A DNA stretch of 64,000 nucleotides from Streptomyces sp. SN-593 (GTDB lineage Bacteria; Actinomycetota; Actinomycetes; Streptomycetales; Streptomycetaceae). Positions 1 to 8,000 of this stretch are shown here, one piece after another. Position numbers and translations under genes: made by a program. The first letter of the stretch is position 1. Each line of letters starts with the position of its first letter. The stretch covers positions 7,754,001 to 7,818,000 of the forward strand of contig NZ_AP018365.1 in NCBI RefSeq assembly GCF_016756395.1, written 5' to 3'. The notes under the pieces are model-generated. The model ran no database searches. It was not told the origin of the DNA and was given only the letters and a program-made list of their open reading frames with translations.

Positions 1-2
1 GC

Positions 3-647
3 CACGTGATCGCCGCCGACGCGGACGCCGAGCGGCTGGCCCAGGCGGTCGACGCCGCGCGGTACGACGCGGGCGGCGCGGACATCACCGGCGAGGTGGT
101 GGACCTGCTGGACCTGGACGGGGCGCGGGAGTGGGCCGGGCGGATCGAGAAGGACCACGGCCGGGTCGACGGCCTGGTGCACCTGGTCGGCGGGTGGCGC
201 GGCTCCGCGTCCTTCGCCGAGACCGACCTCGCCGACTGGGACGTGCTGCACGACCTGCTGGTGCGCACCGTCCAGCGCACCACCCTGGCGTTCCACGACG
301 GCCTGCTGCGCAGCCCCGGCGGGCGGTACGTCCTGATCAGCGCGGCCGGCGCCAGCGCGCCCACGGCCGGCAACGCCGCGTACGCGGCGGCGAAGGCGGC
401 GGCCGAGGCGTGGACGCTGGCGATGGGCGACTCCTTCCGCAAACTCGGCGGCGAGGCCCTCAGCGCGGCGGCCACCGTACTGGTGATCAAGGCCCTGGTG
501 CACGATGAGATGCGGGCCCAGCGCCCGAACGCCAAATTCGCCGGCTTCACCGACGTGCGCGACCTGGCCGAGGCCATCGCGGACGTGTGGAACGCAAGCC
601 CCCAGCAAGTGAACGGGACCCGACAGTGGCTGACGCCCCGACCGTGA
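3..647 (+). CDS. Short-chain dehydrogenase/reductase, 5'-truncated by window edge
   Basis: The reading frame is open at the left edge, so the Rossmann nucleotide-binding start is missing and only the C-terminal 214 codons are seen. The family is shown by VHLVGGW (in place of the NNAG strand), the ISAAGAS strand carrying the catalytic Ser, and YAAAK, the SDR Tyr/Lys pair (Tyr codon at 381, Lys codon at 393). Such enzymes carry out NAD(P)H-dependent oxidation or reduction of small alcohols and ketones; the substrate cannot be read from the sequence. The gene ends 22 nt inside the next gene, threonine aldolase, so the two are probably co-transcribed. Confidence 0.85.
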   Translation, partial: HVIAADADAERLAQAVDAARYDAGGADITGEVVDLLDLDGAREWAGRIEKDHGRVDGLVHLVGGWRGSASFAETDLADWDVLHDLLVRTVQRTTLAFHDGLLRSPGGRYVLISAAGASAPTAGNAAYAAAKAAAEAWTLAMGDSFRKLGGEALSAAATVLVIKALVHDEMRAQRPNAKFAGFTDVRDLAEAIADVWNASPQQVNGTRQWLTPRP

Positions 648-1765
648 CCGAGTCCACGGCCCCCCACCCCCTCGACCCCTCCTCCGCGCCCTACCCCGCC
701 GGCCCCACCGACGCGGTGCGCCGCCACGACCCGAACACGCGGGGCTTCGCCAGCGACAACTACGCGGGGGTCCACCCCGAGGTGCTGGCCGCCCTCGCCC
801 TGGCCAACGGCGGCCACCAGGTGTCCTACGGCGCCGACGCGTACACCGACCACCTCCAGGAGCTGTTCCGCGGCCACTTCGGCCCGACCGCCGAGGTCTT
901 CCCGGTCTTCAACGGCACCGGCGCCAACGTCACCTCCCTCCAGGCGGTCACCGAACGCTGGGGAGCGGTGGTCTGCGCCGAGTCCGCGCACATCAACGTG
1001 GACGAGTGCGGGGCCCCCGAGCGGGTCGGCGGCCTGAAGCTGCTCACCGTGCCCACCCCGGACGGCAAGCTCACCCCCGAGCTGATCGACCGGCAGGCGT
1101 ACGGCTTCGACGACGAGCACCGCGCGCAGCCGCAGGTCGTCTCGATCACCCAGAGCACCGAACTGGGCACCTGCTACACACCCGAGGAGATCCGGGCGAT
1201 CTGCGACCACGCCCACGGGCTGGGCATGGCCGTGCACGTGGACGGCGCCCGCCTCGCCAACGCCGCCGCCAGCCTGGGCGAGCCGCTGTCCCGCTTCACC
1301 ACCGAGGCGGGCGCGGACATCCTGTCCGTCGGCGGCACCAAGAACGGCCTGCTGCTCGGCGAGTGCGTGGTCGTGCTCAACCCCGACCGGGTGCGGGCGC
1401 TGAAGCACCTGCGCAAGCTGTCCATGCAGCTCGCCTCCAAGATGCGCTTCGTCTCGGTGCAGTTCGAGGCGCTGTTCGCCGGCGACCTGTGGCTGCGCAG
1501 CGCCCGGCACGCCAACGCGATGGCCGGCCGGCTGGAGCGCGCGGTCCGCGACGTCGAGGGGGTGACGGTCACCCAGCCGGTGCAGGCCAACGCGGTGTTC
1601 GCGCTGCTGCCCCGTGAGGTCAGCGAGCGGCTGCAGAAGCGTTACCGCTTCTACTTCTGGGACGAGGCGACCGGCGAGGTGCGCTGGATGTGCTCCTTCG
1701 ACACCACCGAGGAGGACGTGGACGGCTTCGCCGCCGCGCTCGCGGAGGAGATGCAGTCCGCATGA
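626..1765 (+). CDS. Threonine aldolase / beta-eliminating lyase family, PLP-dependent
   Basis: A 379-residue fold-type I PLP enzyme that should cleave L-threonine or L-allo-threonine to glycine and acetaldehyde. The PLP lysine is K239 in GGTKNG; HVDGAR upstream supplies the Asp that contacts the pyridine nitrogen. Early GFASDN and SYGADAYT segments match the family N terminus. The GTG at 626 was chosen because the protein then starts just before the family-conserved region; no strong Shine-Dalgarno is visible, fitting coupling to the upstream SDR, which it overlaps by 22 nt. A longer in-frame ATG at 587 would lie deep inside the SDR and is less likely. Confidence 0.9.
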   Translation: MADAPTVTESTAPHPLDPSSAPYPAGPTDAVRRHDPNTRGFASDNYAGVHPEVLAALALANGGHQVSYGADAYTDHLQELFRGHFGPTAEVFPVFNGTGANVTSLQAVTERWGAVVCAESAHINVDECGAPERVGGLKLLTVPTPDGKLTPELIDRQAYGFDDEHRAQPQVVSITQSTELGTCYTPEEIRAICDHAHGLGMAVHVDGARLANAAASLGEPLSRFTTEAGADILSVGGTKNGLLLGECVVVLNPDRVRALKHLRKLSMQLASKMRFVSVQFEALFAGDLWLRSARHANAMAGRLERAVRDVEGVTVTQPVQANAVFALLPREVSERLQKRYRFYFWDEATGEVRWMCSFDTTEEDVDGFAAALAEEMQSA

Positions 1766-1789
1766 ATATGCGGAAGCCTGTAAAATAAT

Positions 1790-1818
1790 TTGTTCGTGGG
1801 TCGGCGGCTCCGTAGGCT
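1790..1818 (+). promoter_or_regulatory. Promoter of the transglutaminase-like gene (leaderless)
   Basis: TTGTTC, a 17-nt spacer and TAGGCT form a good housekeeping-type promoter. The -10 box ends 6 nt before the ATG at 1825 and no Shine-Dalgarno is present, so the transcript should begin at the start codon. Confidence 0.6.
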
Positions 1819-1824
1819 CCCGGT

Positions 1825-2421
1825 ATGGAGCCCGTTCCGGAGACCGCCGACCTTTCCGCCTACCTGCGCGCCGATGACGTCATCGACCACGGCCATCCGC
1901 AGGTCCGGCGGACCGCCGCGCTGCTGCGTTCCGGCGCGTCGAACCCGTATGAGTATGCGAAGGCGGCCTTCGTCCACGTGCGCGACGAGGTGCCGCACTC
2001 CTTCGACAGCGGCGACGACCGGGTGAGCTGGCGCGCCTCCGACGTGCTCTCCACCCGCAACGGCATCTGCTACGCCAAGTCCCACGCGCTGGCGGCCCTG
2101 CTGCGCGCCGAGGGCATCCCGGCCGGGCTCTGCTACCAGCGGCTCGCGGACGGCGGCGGCACCGTGCTGCACGGGCTCGTCGCGCTGCTGCTGCCCGGCT
2201 CCGGCCGCTGGAGCCGGCAGGACCCGCGCGGCAACAAACCCGGCGTTGACGCCCGTTTCCGCCTCGACCGGGAACAACTGGCCTTCGCCGTACGGCCCGA
2301 GTGCGGTGAGCTGGACTACCCGGCGGTGTACGCGGCCCCGCCCGCGCAGGTGCTCGCCGCGCTGCGCGGCTCCGCGGACCGCGCGGAACTGGCCGCGCGG
2401 CTGCCGGCCGGACTGGAGTGA
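1825..2421 (+). CDS. Transglutaminase-like cysteine peptidase-fold protein
   Basis: A 198-residue cytoplasmic protein with the transglutaminase-like core. The likely triad is C82 in RNGICYAKS, H116 in VLHGLVAL and D133 in RQDPRG. No signal peptide or membrane segment is present. Bacterial members of this fold are peptidases or amide hydrolases; this small version has no assigned substrate. The start is the ATG directly behind a promoter-like TAGGCT box with no leader. It stands alone, 60 nt after the aldolase and in front of a gene on the other strand. Confidence 0.85.
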   Translation: MEPVPETADLSAYLRADDVIDHGHPQVRRTAALLRSGASNPYEYAKAAFVHVRDEVPHSFDSGDDRVSWRASDVLSTRNGICYAKSHALAALLRAEGIPAGLCYQRLADGGGTVLHGLVALLLPGSGRWSRQDPRGNKPGVDARFRLDREQLAFAVRPECGELDYPAVYAAPPAQVLAALRGSADRAELAARLPAGLE

Positions 2422-2455
2422 GCACGCCGGGCCGCGGACCGGGGCGGGCGGCCGC

Positions 2456-2878
2456 TCAGGCGGTCGTGGCCCGCCTCAGCAGCAGGTACATCTCGCAACC
2501 CAGGCAGTACGCGAACGCCGCGTTGAGGAAGGCGGCGGCGAGCGCGCACGCGGTCGCCGCCATCCCCAGCCACTGCGGCCCCACGAGGTAGCCGACGGTG
2601 CCCAGCGCCGCGAAGAACAGCCCGACGGCCTGCGCGAAGCGCGGCGGCGCCGCGTCCTCCGTCCCGGGCGGCGGGCCGAGGCGCGGCCGGACCAGGGTGC
2701 GGAACACCCAGCCGTAGGGCGACCGGGCCACCCCGGCCGCCGCGCCGACCGCGAAGACCACCGCCTGCGCCGCCAGCAGCCGGCCGCTGCCGGTCACCAG
2801 CACCACCGCCAGGACCACCGTGGTCACCGCGGCGCCGAAGCGGGGCCCGCGTATGTCGATCTCCATGGCGGACATCAT
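2456..2878 (-). CDS. DUF4395 family membrane protein
   Basis: A 140-residue integral membrane protein. The hallmark FLNAAFAYCLGCEMYLLL near the C terminus carries the paired cysteines typical of DUF4395. About four hydrophobic segments are visible (roughly residues 14-30, 31-50, 78-96 and 100-125). ATG 2878 is preferred because GGAG lies 7 nt upstream; another ATG follows at 2866. DUF4395 proteins are regularly found beside thioredoxin-fold proteins, and a thioredoxin is divergently encoded here, which suggests a shared role in membrane thiol redox chemistry. The reaction is unknown. Confidence 0.85.
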   Translation of the reverse strand: MMSAMEIDIRGPRFGAAVTTVVLAVVLVTGSGRLLAAQAVVFAVGAAAGVARSPYGWVFRTLVRPRLGPPPGTEDAAPPRFAQAVGLFFAALGTVGYLVGPQWLGMAATACALAAAFLNAAFAYCLGCEMYLLLRRATTA

Positions 2879-3048
2879 CGCCCGGCTCCGGCGCGCCGGG
2901 GCCGCGGGAATCATTGCGGTCCTGTGAACGCTTGCCCTGGCGGGCTTGCCGGCGGGGCCGGCGGGCCCGTAGGCACGTGGTGCGAAGGGACGTCCGCGGC
3001 GCGGACGCCGGCAGCGACCGGGACACGACCGAGGGAGGCGCGACCGCC

Positions 3049-3462
3049 ATGACCGGACTGATCGTCTGCCTGGCCGTGCTCGCGGTGGCCGGGGGCTACG
3101 GACTCGTGCACCGGCGCAGGGACGGGAGGATCAGGGTGCGGGCCAAGGACGGCGGGCAGCGGCTGACGGCCGGCGACCTCGGGGCGCACCTGGGGGAGCG
3201 GGCCACCCTGGTGCAGTTCTCCAGCGCCTTCTGCGCGCCCTGCCGCGCCACCCGCCGGGTGCTGGGCGAGGTGGCGGCCCTGGTGGAGGGCGTGCGGCAC
3301 GTGGAGATCGACGCCGAGGCGCACCTCGACCTGGTGCGGCGGCTTGACGTGGTGAAGACCCCGACGGTCCTCGTGCTCGACGCGGACGGCGCGGTGGTGC
3401 GCCGGGCCACCGGGCAGCCGCGCAAGGCCGACGTGATCGCCGCGCTGGGCGCCGCGGTCTGA
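3049..3462 (+). CDS. Membrane-anchored thioredoxin family protein
   Basis: A 137-residue protein with one N-terminal membrane segment (about residues 3-18) and a thioredoxin domain. The active site is C62-A-P-C65 in FCAPCRAT, and the cis-proline is in KTPTVLVL. It should reduce disulfides or act as a thiol reductase at the membrane. The ATG at 3049 follows GAGGGAGG with good spacing. It is divergent from the DUF4395 gene across 170 bp; the frequent pairing of these families supports a functional link. Confidence 0.88.
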   Translation: MTGLIVCLAVLAVAGGYGLVHRRRDGRIRVRAKDGGQRLTAGDLGAHLGERATLVQFSSAFCAPCRATRRVLGEVAALVEGVRHVEIDAEAHLDLVRRLDVVKTPTVLVLDADGAVVRRATGQPRKADVIAALGAAV

Positions 3463-3900
3463 GGCCGTCACGGCGCTGCGCAGCCGTGCCCGCCGTGGTC
3501 GCGGGGGAGCGGCCGGGTCGGCGCGGCCCGGCGACCGCGTCCGCCGGCCGTGCGGGCGGCGGGCCGTGCGGGCCGCGGGCTGTGCGCGCGCCGTCGAGGA
3601 GGCCCGGGCGGCGGCCCTGCGGAGCCGGCATCGGCGGGGTCGGGCGGGGGAGTGCTGGTCGGCGGTGGCGGGAACACACCACCGCGCCTGCGTGATCGTC
3701 GTTCCACCTGCCCGTGCACCCTTGACGGCCGGCACCGTGAATCGTGACTCTGACGTCATGTCCCGGGTCCGTTCCGGGCATCGGGACCGCTGCCCGGATC
3801 GCGCGCCGCGGCCCGGCCGCCCGGCGCCGTCTCCCGGCTCCGGCAGCGACCCCGCGGGGCACCGCACCGCCCGCCCGCCACGGAAGGACGTGTCCATCCC
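3463..3900. other. Gap between thioredoxin and flavin reductase
   Basis: The first 250 nt are G/C-rich with no convincing gene or clear terminator. From 3722 onward there is a promoter and a possible short upstream ORF, listed separately. Confidence 0.5.
3722..3751 (+). promoter_or_regulatory. Promoter upstream of the flavin reductase leader ORF
   Basis: TTGACG, an 18-nt spacer and GACTCT. The box ends 6 nt before an ATG at 3758, so the transcript would start at that ATG. The -35 box is the best match to consensus in this gap. Confidence 0.5.
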
Positions 3901-3904
3901 GTGA
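3758..3904 (+). CDS. Possible leaderless upstream ORF, 48 residues
   Basis: A short frame starting MSRVRSGHRDRCPDR, rich in Arg and Pro with one Cys at position 12. It begins at the predicted transcription start and its TGA overlaps the GTG of the flavin reductase as GTGA, the usual arrangement for translational coupling. Actinobacteria place short leader peptides, often with Cys codons, ahead of sulfur-related genes; this one lacks the usual motif of those leaders, so that link is only a guess. It could also be a chance ORF in GC-rich DNA. Confidence 0.35.
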   Translation: MSRVRSGHRDRCPDRAPRPGRPAPSPGSGSDPAGHRTARPPRKDVSIP

Positions 3905-4434
3905 CCGCAACGCCCGACCTCGCCTCGCCCCGTCCGGACCCGCCGGACGTCGACCCGGACGTCTTCCGGTCGGTCTTCCGCCGCCACGCCGCGGGTGTCG
4001 CCGTCGTCACGGCGCAGGGGGCGCGCGGCCCGGTCGGGTTCACCGCGACCTCGCTCGCCTCGGTCGCCGTCGAACCCCCGCTGCTCTCCTTCGGCATCAG
4101 TGTCGGCGCCTCCTGCTGGCCGGCGGTGTCGGCCGCCGAGCACGTCGGGGTGCACGTCCTCGGCGACCACCAGGGCGAACTGGCCGCCCTCTTCGCGAGG
4201 TCCGGGGCCGACCGCTTCGCGCCGCCGACCCGGTGGTCGCGCGGCCCGTACGGAGTGCCGCTGCTCGACGGGGTCGCCGCCTGGCTGGTCGGACGGGTGG
4301 AGGGACGGGTACCGGCCGGAGACCACCGGATCGTGGTGGCCAGGGCGGTCGCCGGGGACCCGCGCGGGCCCGGTGGGCCGCTCGTTCACCACCAAGGGGG
4401 CTTCCACCGGCTGCCGGGTTACGCCGGGCGCTGA
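3901..4434 (+). CDS. Flavin reductase family (FMN-binding split barrel) protein
   Basis: A 177-residue protein of the flavin reductase-like domain family, which reduces FMN or FAD with NAD(P)H for a partner monooxygenase. The domain opens with FRSVFRRHAAGVAVVTA and continues with GFTATSLASVAVEPPLLSFGI, the standard flavin-binding block; HHQGGFHRL closes it. The GTG at 3901 is 12 nt after GGAAGGA, a long spacing that fits coupling to the overlapping short upstream ORF. No monooxygenase is adjacent; the ETF genes follow 200 bp downstream. Confidence 0.88.
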   Translation: MTATPDLASPRPDPPDVDPDVFRSVFRRHAAGVAVVTAQGARGPVGFTATSLASVAVEPPLLSFGISVGASCWPAVSAAEHVGVHVLGDHQGELAALFARSGADRFAPPTRWSRGPYGVPLLDGVAAWLVGRVEGRVPAGDHRIVVARAVAGDPRGPGGPLVHHQGGFHRLPGYAGR

Positions 4435-4637
4435 CGCGGGCAGGCGGGAGAGCGGGGTCGGGCACGTCGGGCACGTCACAGTTCACGGGCCTTGCGAAGG
4501 CGCCGACGCCTCTGTGTACTGACGAGTAATATGTTCGGCGGGGGCAGTTGCCGCGCCCTGGCATGGCCCGCCCGCGCGGGAGCCTAACCTGGGCAGTTCA
4601 CGAAGACGTGCAGGACGGAAGCAGTAGGAGAGCAGGC

Positions 4638-5423
4638 GTGAGCTTGAGGATCGTAGTCGCAGTGAAGTATGTGCCTGATGCCACGGGTGACCGTCATTTC
4701 GCCGAGGACCTGACCACCGACCGCGACGCGGTCGACGGCCTGCTATCGGAGTTGGACGAGTATGCCGTGGAGCAGGCGCTCCAGATCGCGGAGGCCGCCG
4801 ACGACGCGGAGGTCACGGCGGTGACGATCGGTCCGGAGGACGCGCGGGGTGCGGTGCTGAAGGCGCTCCAGATGGGTGCGGCCAAGGGTGTGCACGTGGA
4901 GGACGACGCGCTGCACGGTACCGACGTGATCGGGACGTCGCTGGTGCTGGCCAAGGCCGTCGAGCACATCGGGTTCGATCTGGTGGTGACGGGGATGGCG
5001 TCGACGGACGGCACGGCGGGTGTGGTGCCGGCGTTGCTGGCGGAGCGGCTGGGTGTTCCGCAGGTGACGTTGCTGTCGGAGGTGTCGGTGGCCGGTGGGA
5101 AGGTGACCGGTCGTCGTGACGGTGATGTGGCCAGTGAGGAGTTGGAGGCGGCGCTGCCGGCGGTGGTGTCGGTGACCGACCAGTCGGGTGAGGCGCGGTA
5201 CCCGTCGTTCAAGGGGATCATGGGGGCGAAGAAGAAGCCGTTGGAGACGTTGGACCTGTCGGATCTGGGGGTGGATCCGGCCGGCGTGGGTCTGGGCGGG
5301 TCCTGGACCGCGGTGCGGGATGCCACGGCGCGTCCGCCGCGGACGGCGGGCACGATCGTCAAGGACGAGGGCGAGGGCGGTAGGCAGCTCGCCGAGTTCC
5401 TGGCCGCGCAGAAGTTCATCTGA
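4638..5423 (+). CDS. etfB: Electron transfer flavoprotein subunit beta
   Basis: A 261-residue ETF beta subunit. Together with EtfA it forms the FAD- and AMP-carrying heterodimer that takes electrons from acyl-CoA and other dehydrogenases. Markers are RIVVAVKYVPD at the N terminus, the YAVEQALQ segment, the DGTAGVVPALLAERLG stretch lining the AMP/FAD site, and the FKGIMGAKKKPLE C-terminal block. GTG 4638 has GGAG 7 nt upstream. It precedes etfA by 61 nt. The pair uses noticeably more GGT, CGT and G-ending codons than its neighbours, which may reflect high expression. Confidence 0.96.
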   Translation: MSLRIVVAVKYVPDATGDRHFAEDLTTDRDAVDGLLSELDEYAVEQALQIAEAADDAEVTAVTIGPEDARGAVLKALQMGAAKGVHVEDDALHGTDVIGTSLVLAKAVEHIGFDLVVTGMASTDGTAGVVPALLAERLGVPQVTLLSEVSVAGGKVTGRRDGDVASEELEAALPAVVSVTDQSGEARYPSFKGIMGAKKKPLETLDLSDLGVDPAGVGLGGSWTAVRDATARPPRTAGTIVKDEGEGGRQLAEFLAAQKFI

Positions 5424-5484
5424 GCGGCCGCCTTCTGGTTGCCGCCCCGCTGTCTTTTTCCCTACGTGCAGGAGAACGATTTCC

Positions 5485-6447
5485 ATGGCTGAAGTCCTCG
5501 TCTATGTCGATCATGTGGACGGTGCCGTCCGCAAGCCGACGCTTGAACTGCTCACTGTCGCCCGTCGGTTGGGTGAGCCCGTCGCGGTGTATCTGGGTGC
5601 GGGTGTCGAGGGGGCGGCGGAGGTGCTCGGTGCGCATGGTGCGGGTCGTGTGCTGGCTGCTGACGCGCCGGAGTTCGCGGAGTATCTGGTGGTGCCGAAG
5701 GTGGATGCGCTGGAGGCTGCGGTGAAGGCGGTGGGTCCGGTGGCGGTGTTGGTGCCGTCTTCGGCGGAGGGCAAGGAGGTGGCCGCGCGGTTGGCGTTGC
5801 GGTTGGGTTCGGGTGTGATCACCGATGCGGTGGATGTGGAGGCCGGTGCGGAGGGTCCGGTGGCCACGCAGTCGGTGTTCGCGGCGGCGTTCACCACGCG
5901 GTCGGTGGTGAGTCGGGGGGTCGCGGTGATCACGGTGAAGCCGAACGCGGCGCCGGTGGAGCCGGTGCAGGCGGCCGGGGCGGTGGAGGAACTGGCCGTG
6001 GTGTTCGGGGAGTTGGCTACGGGCACGAGGGTGGTCTCGCGTACGGCGCGTACGTCGTCGGGGCGTCCGGAGTTGACGGAGGCGGCGATCGTGGTTTCGG
6101 GTGGGCGGGGGGTGAACGGTGCGGAGAACTTCTCGGTGATCGAGGCGCTGGCTGATTCCCTGGGTGCCGCGGTGGGTGCCTCGCGGGCGGCGGTGGACGC
6201 GGGCTGGTATCCGCATTCCAACCAGGTCGGCCAGACCGGCAAGTCGGTCTCCCCGCAGTTGTATGTCGCCAACGGTATCTCCGGGGCGATCCAGCACCGG
6301 GCCGGGATGCAGACGTCCAAGACGATCGTCGCGGTGAACAAGGACGCCGAGGCGCCGATCTTCGACCTCGTCGACTACGGCGTCGTCGGCGACCTGTTCA
6401 ACGTCGTCCCCCAACTCACCGAGGAGGTCAAGGCCCGCAAGGGCTGA
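5485..6447 (+). CDS. etfA: Electron transfer flavoprotein subunit alpha
   Basis: A 320-residue ETF alpha subunit, full length. The C-terminal FAD domain is clear: IVVSGGRGV, then GASRAAVDAGW, the SNQVGQTGKSVSPQLYVANGISGAIQH signature (quoted in part of the FAD-binding loop) and IVAVNKD. ATG 5485 follows AGGAG with about 10 nt spacing. It partners EtfB; no dehydrogenase or ETF-quinone oxidoreductase is nearby, so the electron donors must be encoded elsewhere. A strong hairpin follows the stop. Confidence 0.96.
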   Translation: MAEVLVYVDHVDGAVRKPTLELLTVARRLGEPVAVYLGAGVEGAAEVLGAHGAGRVLAADAPEFAEYLVVPKVDALEAAVKAVGPVAVLVPSSAEGKEVAARLALRLGSGVITDAVDVEAGAEGPVATQSVFAAAFTTRSVVSRGVAVITVKPNAAPVEPVQAAGAVEELAVVFGELATGTRVVSRTARTSSGRPELTEAAIVVSGGRGVNGAENFSVIEALADSLGAAVGASRAAVDAGWYPHSNQVGQTGKSVSPQLYVANGISGAIQHRAGMQTSKTIVAVNKDAEAPIFDLVDYGVVGDLFNVVPQLTEEVKARKG

Positions 6448-6465
6448 ACCCCCACCCGACACCCC

Positions 6466-6497
6466 GGCCCCCGCGTGCCCCCGGGTATGCGGGGGCC
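6466..6497 (+). terminator. Terminator hairpin after etfA
   Basis: Perfect 9-bp arms GGCCCCCGC / GCGGGGGCC around a 14-nt loop, starting 18 nt after the etfA stop. No U tract, as is usual in streptomycetes. Confidence 0.7.
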
Positions 6498-6579
6498 GCC
6501 GCGTGTCCGCGGCTCGGCGGTCCGACCGGCCGTCGCGGCCGACCGGCCTCCGCGCGGTCCGCCGCGCCCCGGCTGCCTG

Positions 6580-6609
6580 TTGACCGGGCGCGGGCGGCCC
6601 GGCTAGCTT
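6580..6609 (+). promoter_or_regulatory. Promoter of the citrate-lyase-like gene
   Basis: TTGACC, 18-nt spacer, TAGCTT: one of the best promoter matches in the window. The start point would fall near 6616, inside the palindrome at 6614-6630. Confidence 0.65.
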
Positions 6610-6613
6610 GCGC

Positions 6614-6630
6614 TTCAACGGTCTGTTGAA
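6614..6630. promoter_or_regulatory. Palindromic operator at the transcription start
   Basis: TTCAAC, GGTCT, GTTGAA: a perfect 6-bp inverted repeat with a 5-bp spacer, sitting exactly where the predicted transcript starts and 18 nt before the start codon. This is where a repressor site would be expected. The regulator is not encoded next to it; the nearby LacI has a different candidate site. Confidence 0.55.
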
Positions 6631-6647
6631 ATCCGGGGAGGGCGCAG

Positions 6648-7898
6648 ATGCCGGCCGAGACGACACTCGCGGAGGCCGTACGCACACGGATCGGCGCCGC
6701 GCTGGCCGCCACCGACGCCGAGCTGGCCCGCCGCTACCCCGGCGACCGCGCCGCCCGCCAGCCCGTGCACACCGTGTACGTGCCCGCCGACGCCTTCGAC
6801 GTCGGGACCGTGCGGGACTGGGGCGACCGGGCGCTGGCCGCACTCGACGCCCACGCGCCCGACGCCGCCGCGCTCGGCGCCGTCCTCGGCCTCACCGGCG
6901 ACCTCGCCGCCGAGGTCCACGACAGGGTGCGCGCCAAGCTGCGCCGCGAACCCGTGGAGGACCTGCGGATCGACTTCGAGGACGGCTACGGCGCACGCCC
7001 CGGCGCCGAGGAGGACGCCGCGGCCGTGGCCGCCGCCCGGACCCTCGCCGCCGCGGTCGCCGACGGCACCGCGCCGCCGTACGCGGGCATCCGGATGAAG
7101 TGCATGGAGGCCGCCGTACGCGACCGCGGCATCCGCACCCTGGACCTGTTCCTCACCACCCTGCTCGACGGCGGTGCGCTTCCGGACGGGCTCGTCCTCA
7201 CCCTGCCCAAGGTGACCTTCCCCGAGCAGGTCGCCGCGATGGCCGACCTGTGCGGGGAGTTCGAGCGGGCCGCCGGGCTGCCCGCGGGGCGGCTCGGCTT
7301 CGAGATCCAGATCGAGACCACCCAGGCCGTCCTGGGGCCCGACGGCACCGCCACCGTGCCCCGCCTCATCGACGCCGCCGGCGGCCGTGCGACGGCGCTG
7401 CACTACGGCACCTTCGACTACAGCGCCGCCTGCGGGGTCAGCGCCGCCCACCAGGCCATGGACCACCCGGCGGCCGACCATGCCAAGGCGGTCATGCAGG
7501 TCGCCGCAGCCGGCACCGGCGTCCGCCTCTCCGACGGCTCCACCAACGTGCTCCCCGTCGGTCCGACCGCCGACGTGCACTCCGCCTGGAGGCTCCACTA
7601 CGGCCTGGTACGCCGCTCCCTGGCCCGTGCGTACTACCAGGGCTGGGACATGCACCCGGCGCATCTGCCGACCCGTTACGCGGCCACCTACGCCTTCTAC
7701 CGGGAGGGCCTGGCCGCGGCTGCCGCCCGCCTCACCGCCTACACCTCCCGCACGGCCTCCGGTCCGGTCCTCGACGAGCCGGCGACCGCCCGCGCCCTGG
7801 CCGGCTACCTGCTCCGCGGCCTGCACTGCGGCGCCCTCGCCCCGGGCGAGGTCCCCGTGCCCCTCCCGGCCCTCACCGCGCTGGCCGGCGCCGCCTGA
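6648..7898 (+). CDS. Citrate-lyase/HpcH-HpaI-fold protein (DUF6986-like)
   Basis: A 416-residue protein that resembles phosphoenolpyruvate/pyruvate-fold lyases such as citrate lyase beta and malate synthase. DLRIDFEDGYG early on provides the acidic metal ligands expected in that fold, PKVTFPEQVAAMADL and GFEIQIETTQAVLGP carry the second acidic site, and LHYGTFDYSAACGV follows as in the family. I recall this type as DUF6986 but am not certain of the number. The reaction is unknown; carbon-carbon bond cleavage of a small acid is the likely chemistry. ATG 6648 has GGGGAGGG at good distance. The gene is transcribed alone from a promoter with an operator over its start point. Confidence 0.75.
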   Translation: MPAETTLAEAVRTRIGAALAATDAELARRYPGDRAARQPVHTVYVPADAFDVGTVRDWGDRALAALDAHAPDAAALGAVLGLTGDLAAEVHDRVRAKLRREPVEDLRIDFEDGYGARPGAEEDAAAVAAARTLAAAVADGTAPPYAGIRMKCMEAAVRDRGIRTLDLFLTTLLDGGALPDGLVLTLPKVTFPEQVAAMADLCGEFERAAGLPAGRLGFEIQIETTQAVLGPDGTATVPRLIDAAGGRATALHYGTFDYSAACGVSAAHQAMDHPAADHAKAVMQVAAAGTGVRLSDGSTNVLPVGPTADVHSAWRLHYGLVRRSLARAYYQGWDMHPAHLPTRYAATYAFYREGLAAAAARLTAYTSRTASGPVLDEPATARALAGYLLRGLHCGALAPGEVPVPLPALTALAGAA

Positions 7899-8000
7899 GG
7901 CGGTGGGCCGGTGTGCGGTCCCTCCCTGCTGTCCGCCGCCGCGCCCCGCGGTGCCGGAGGGCGTTCACGCGCCGGAACGGCTCCCGCGCCGCCCGGGCGC

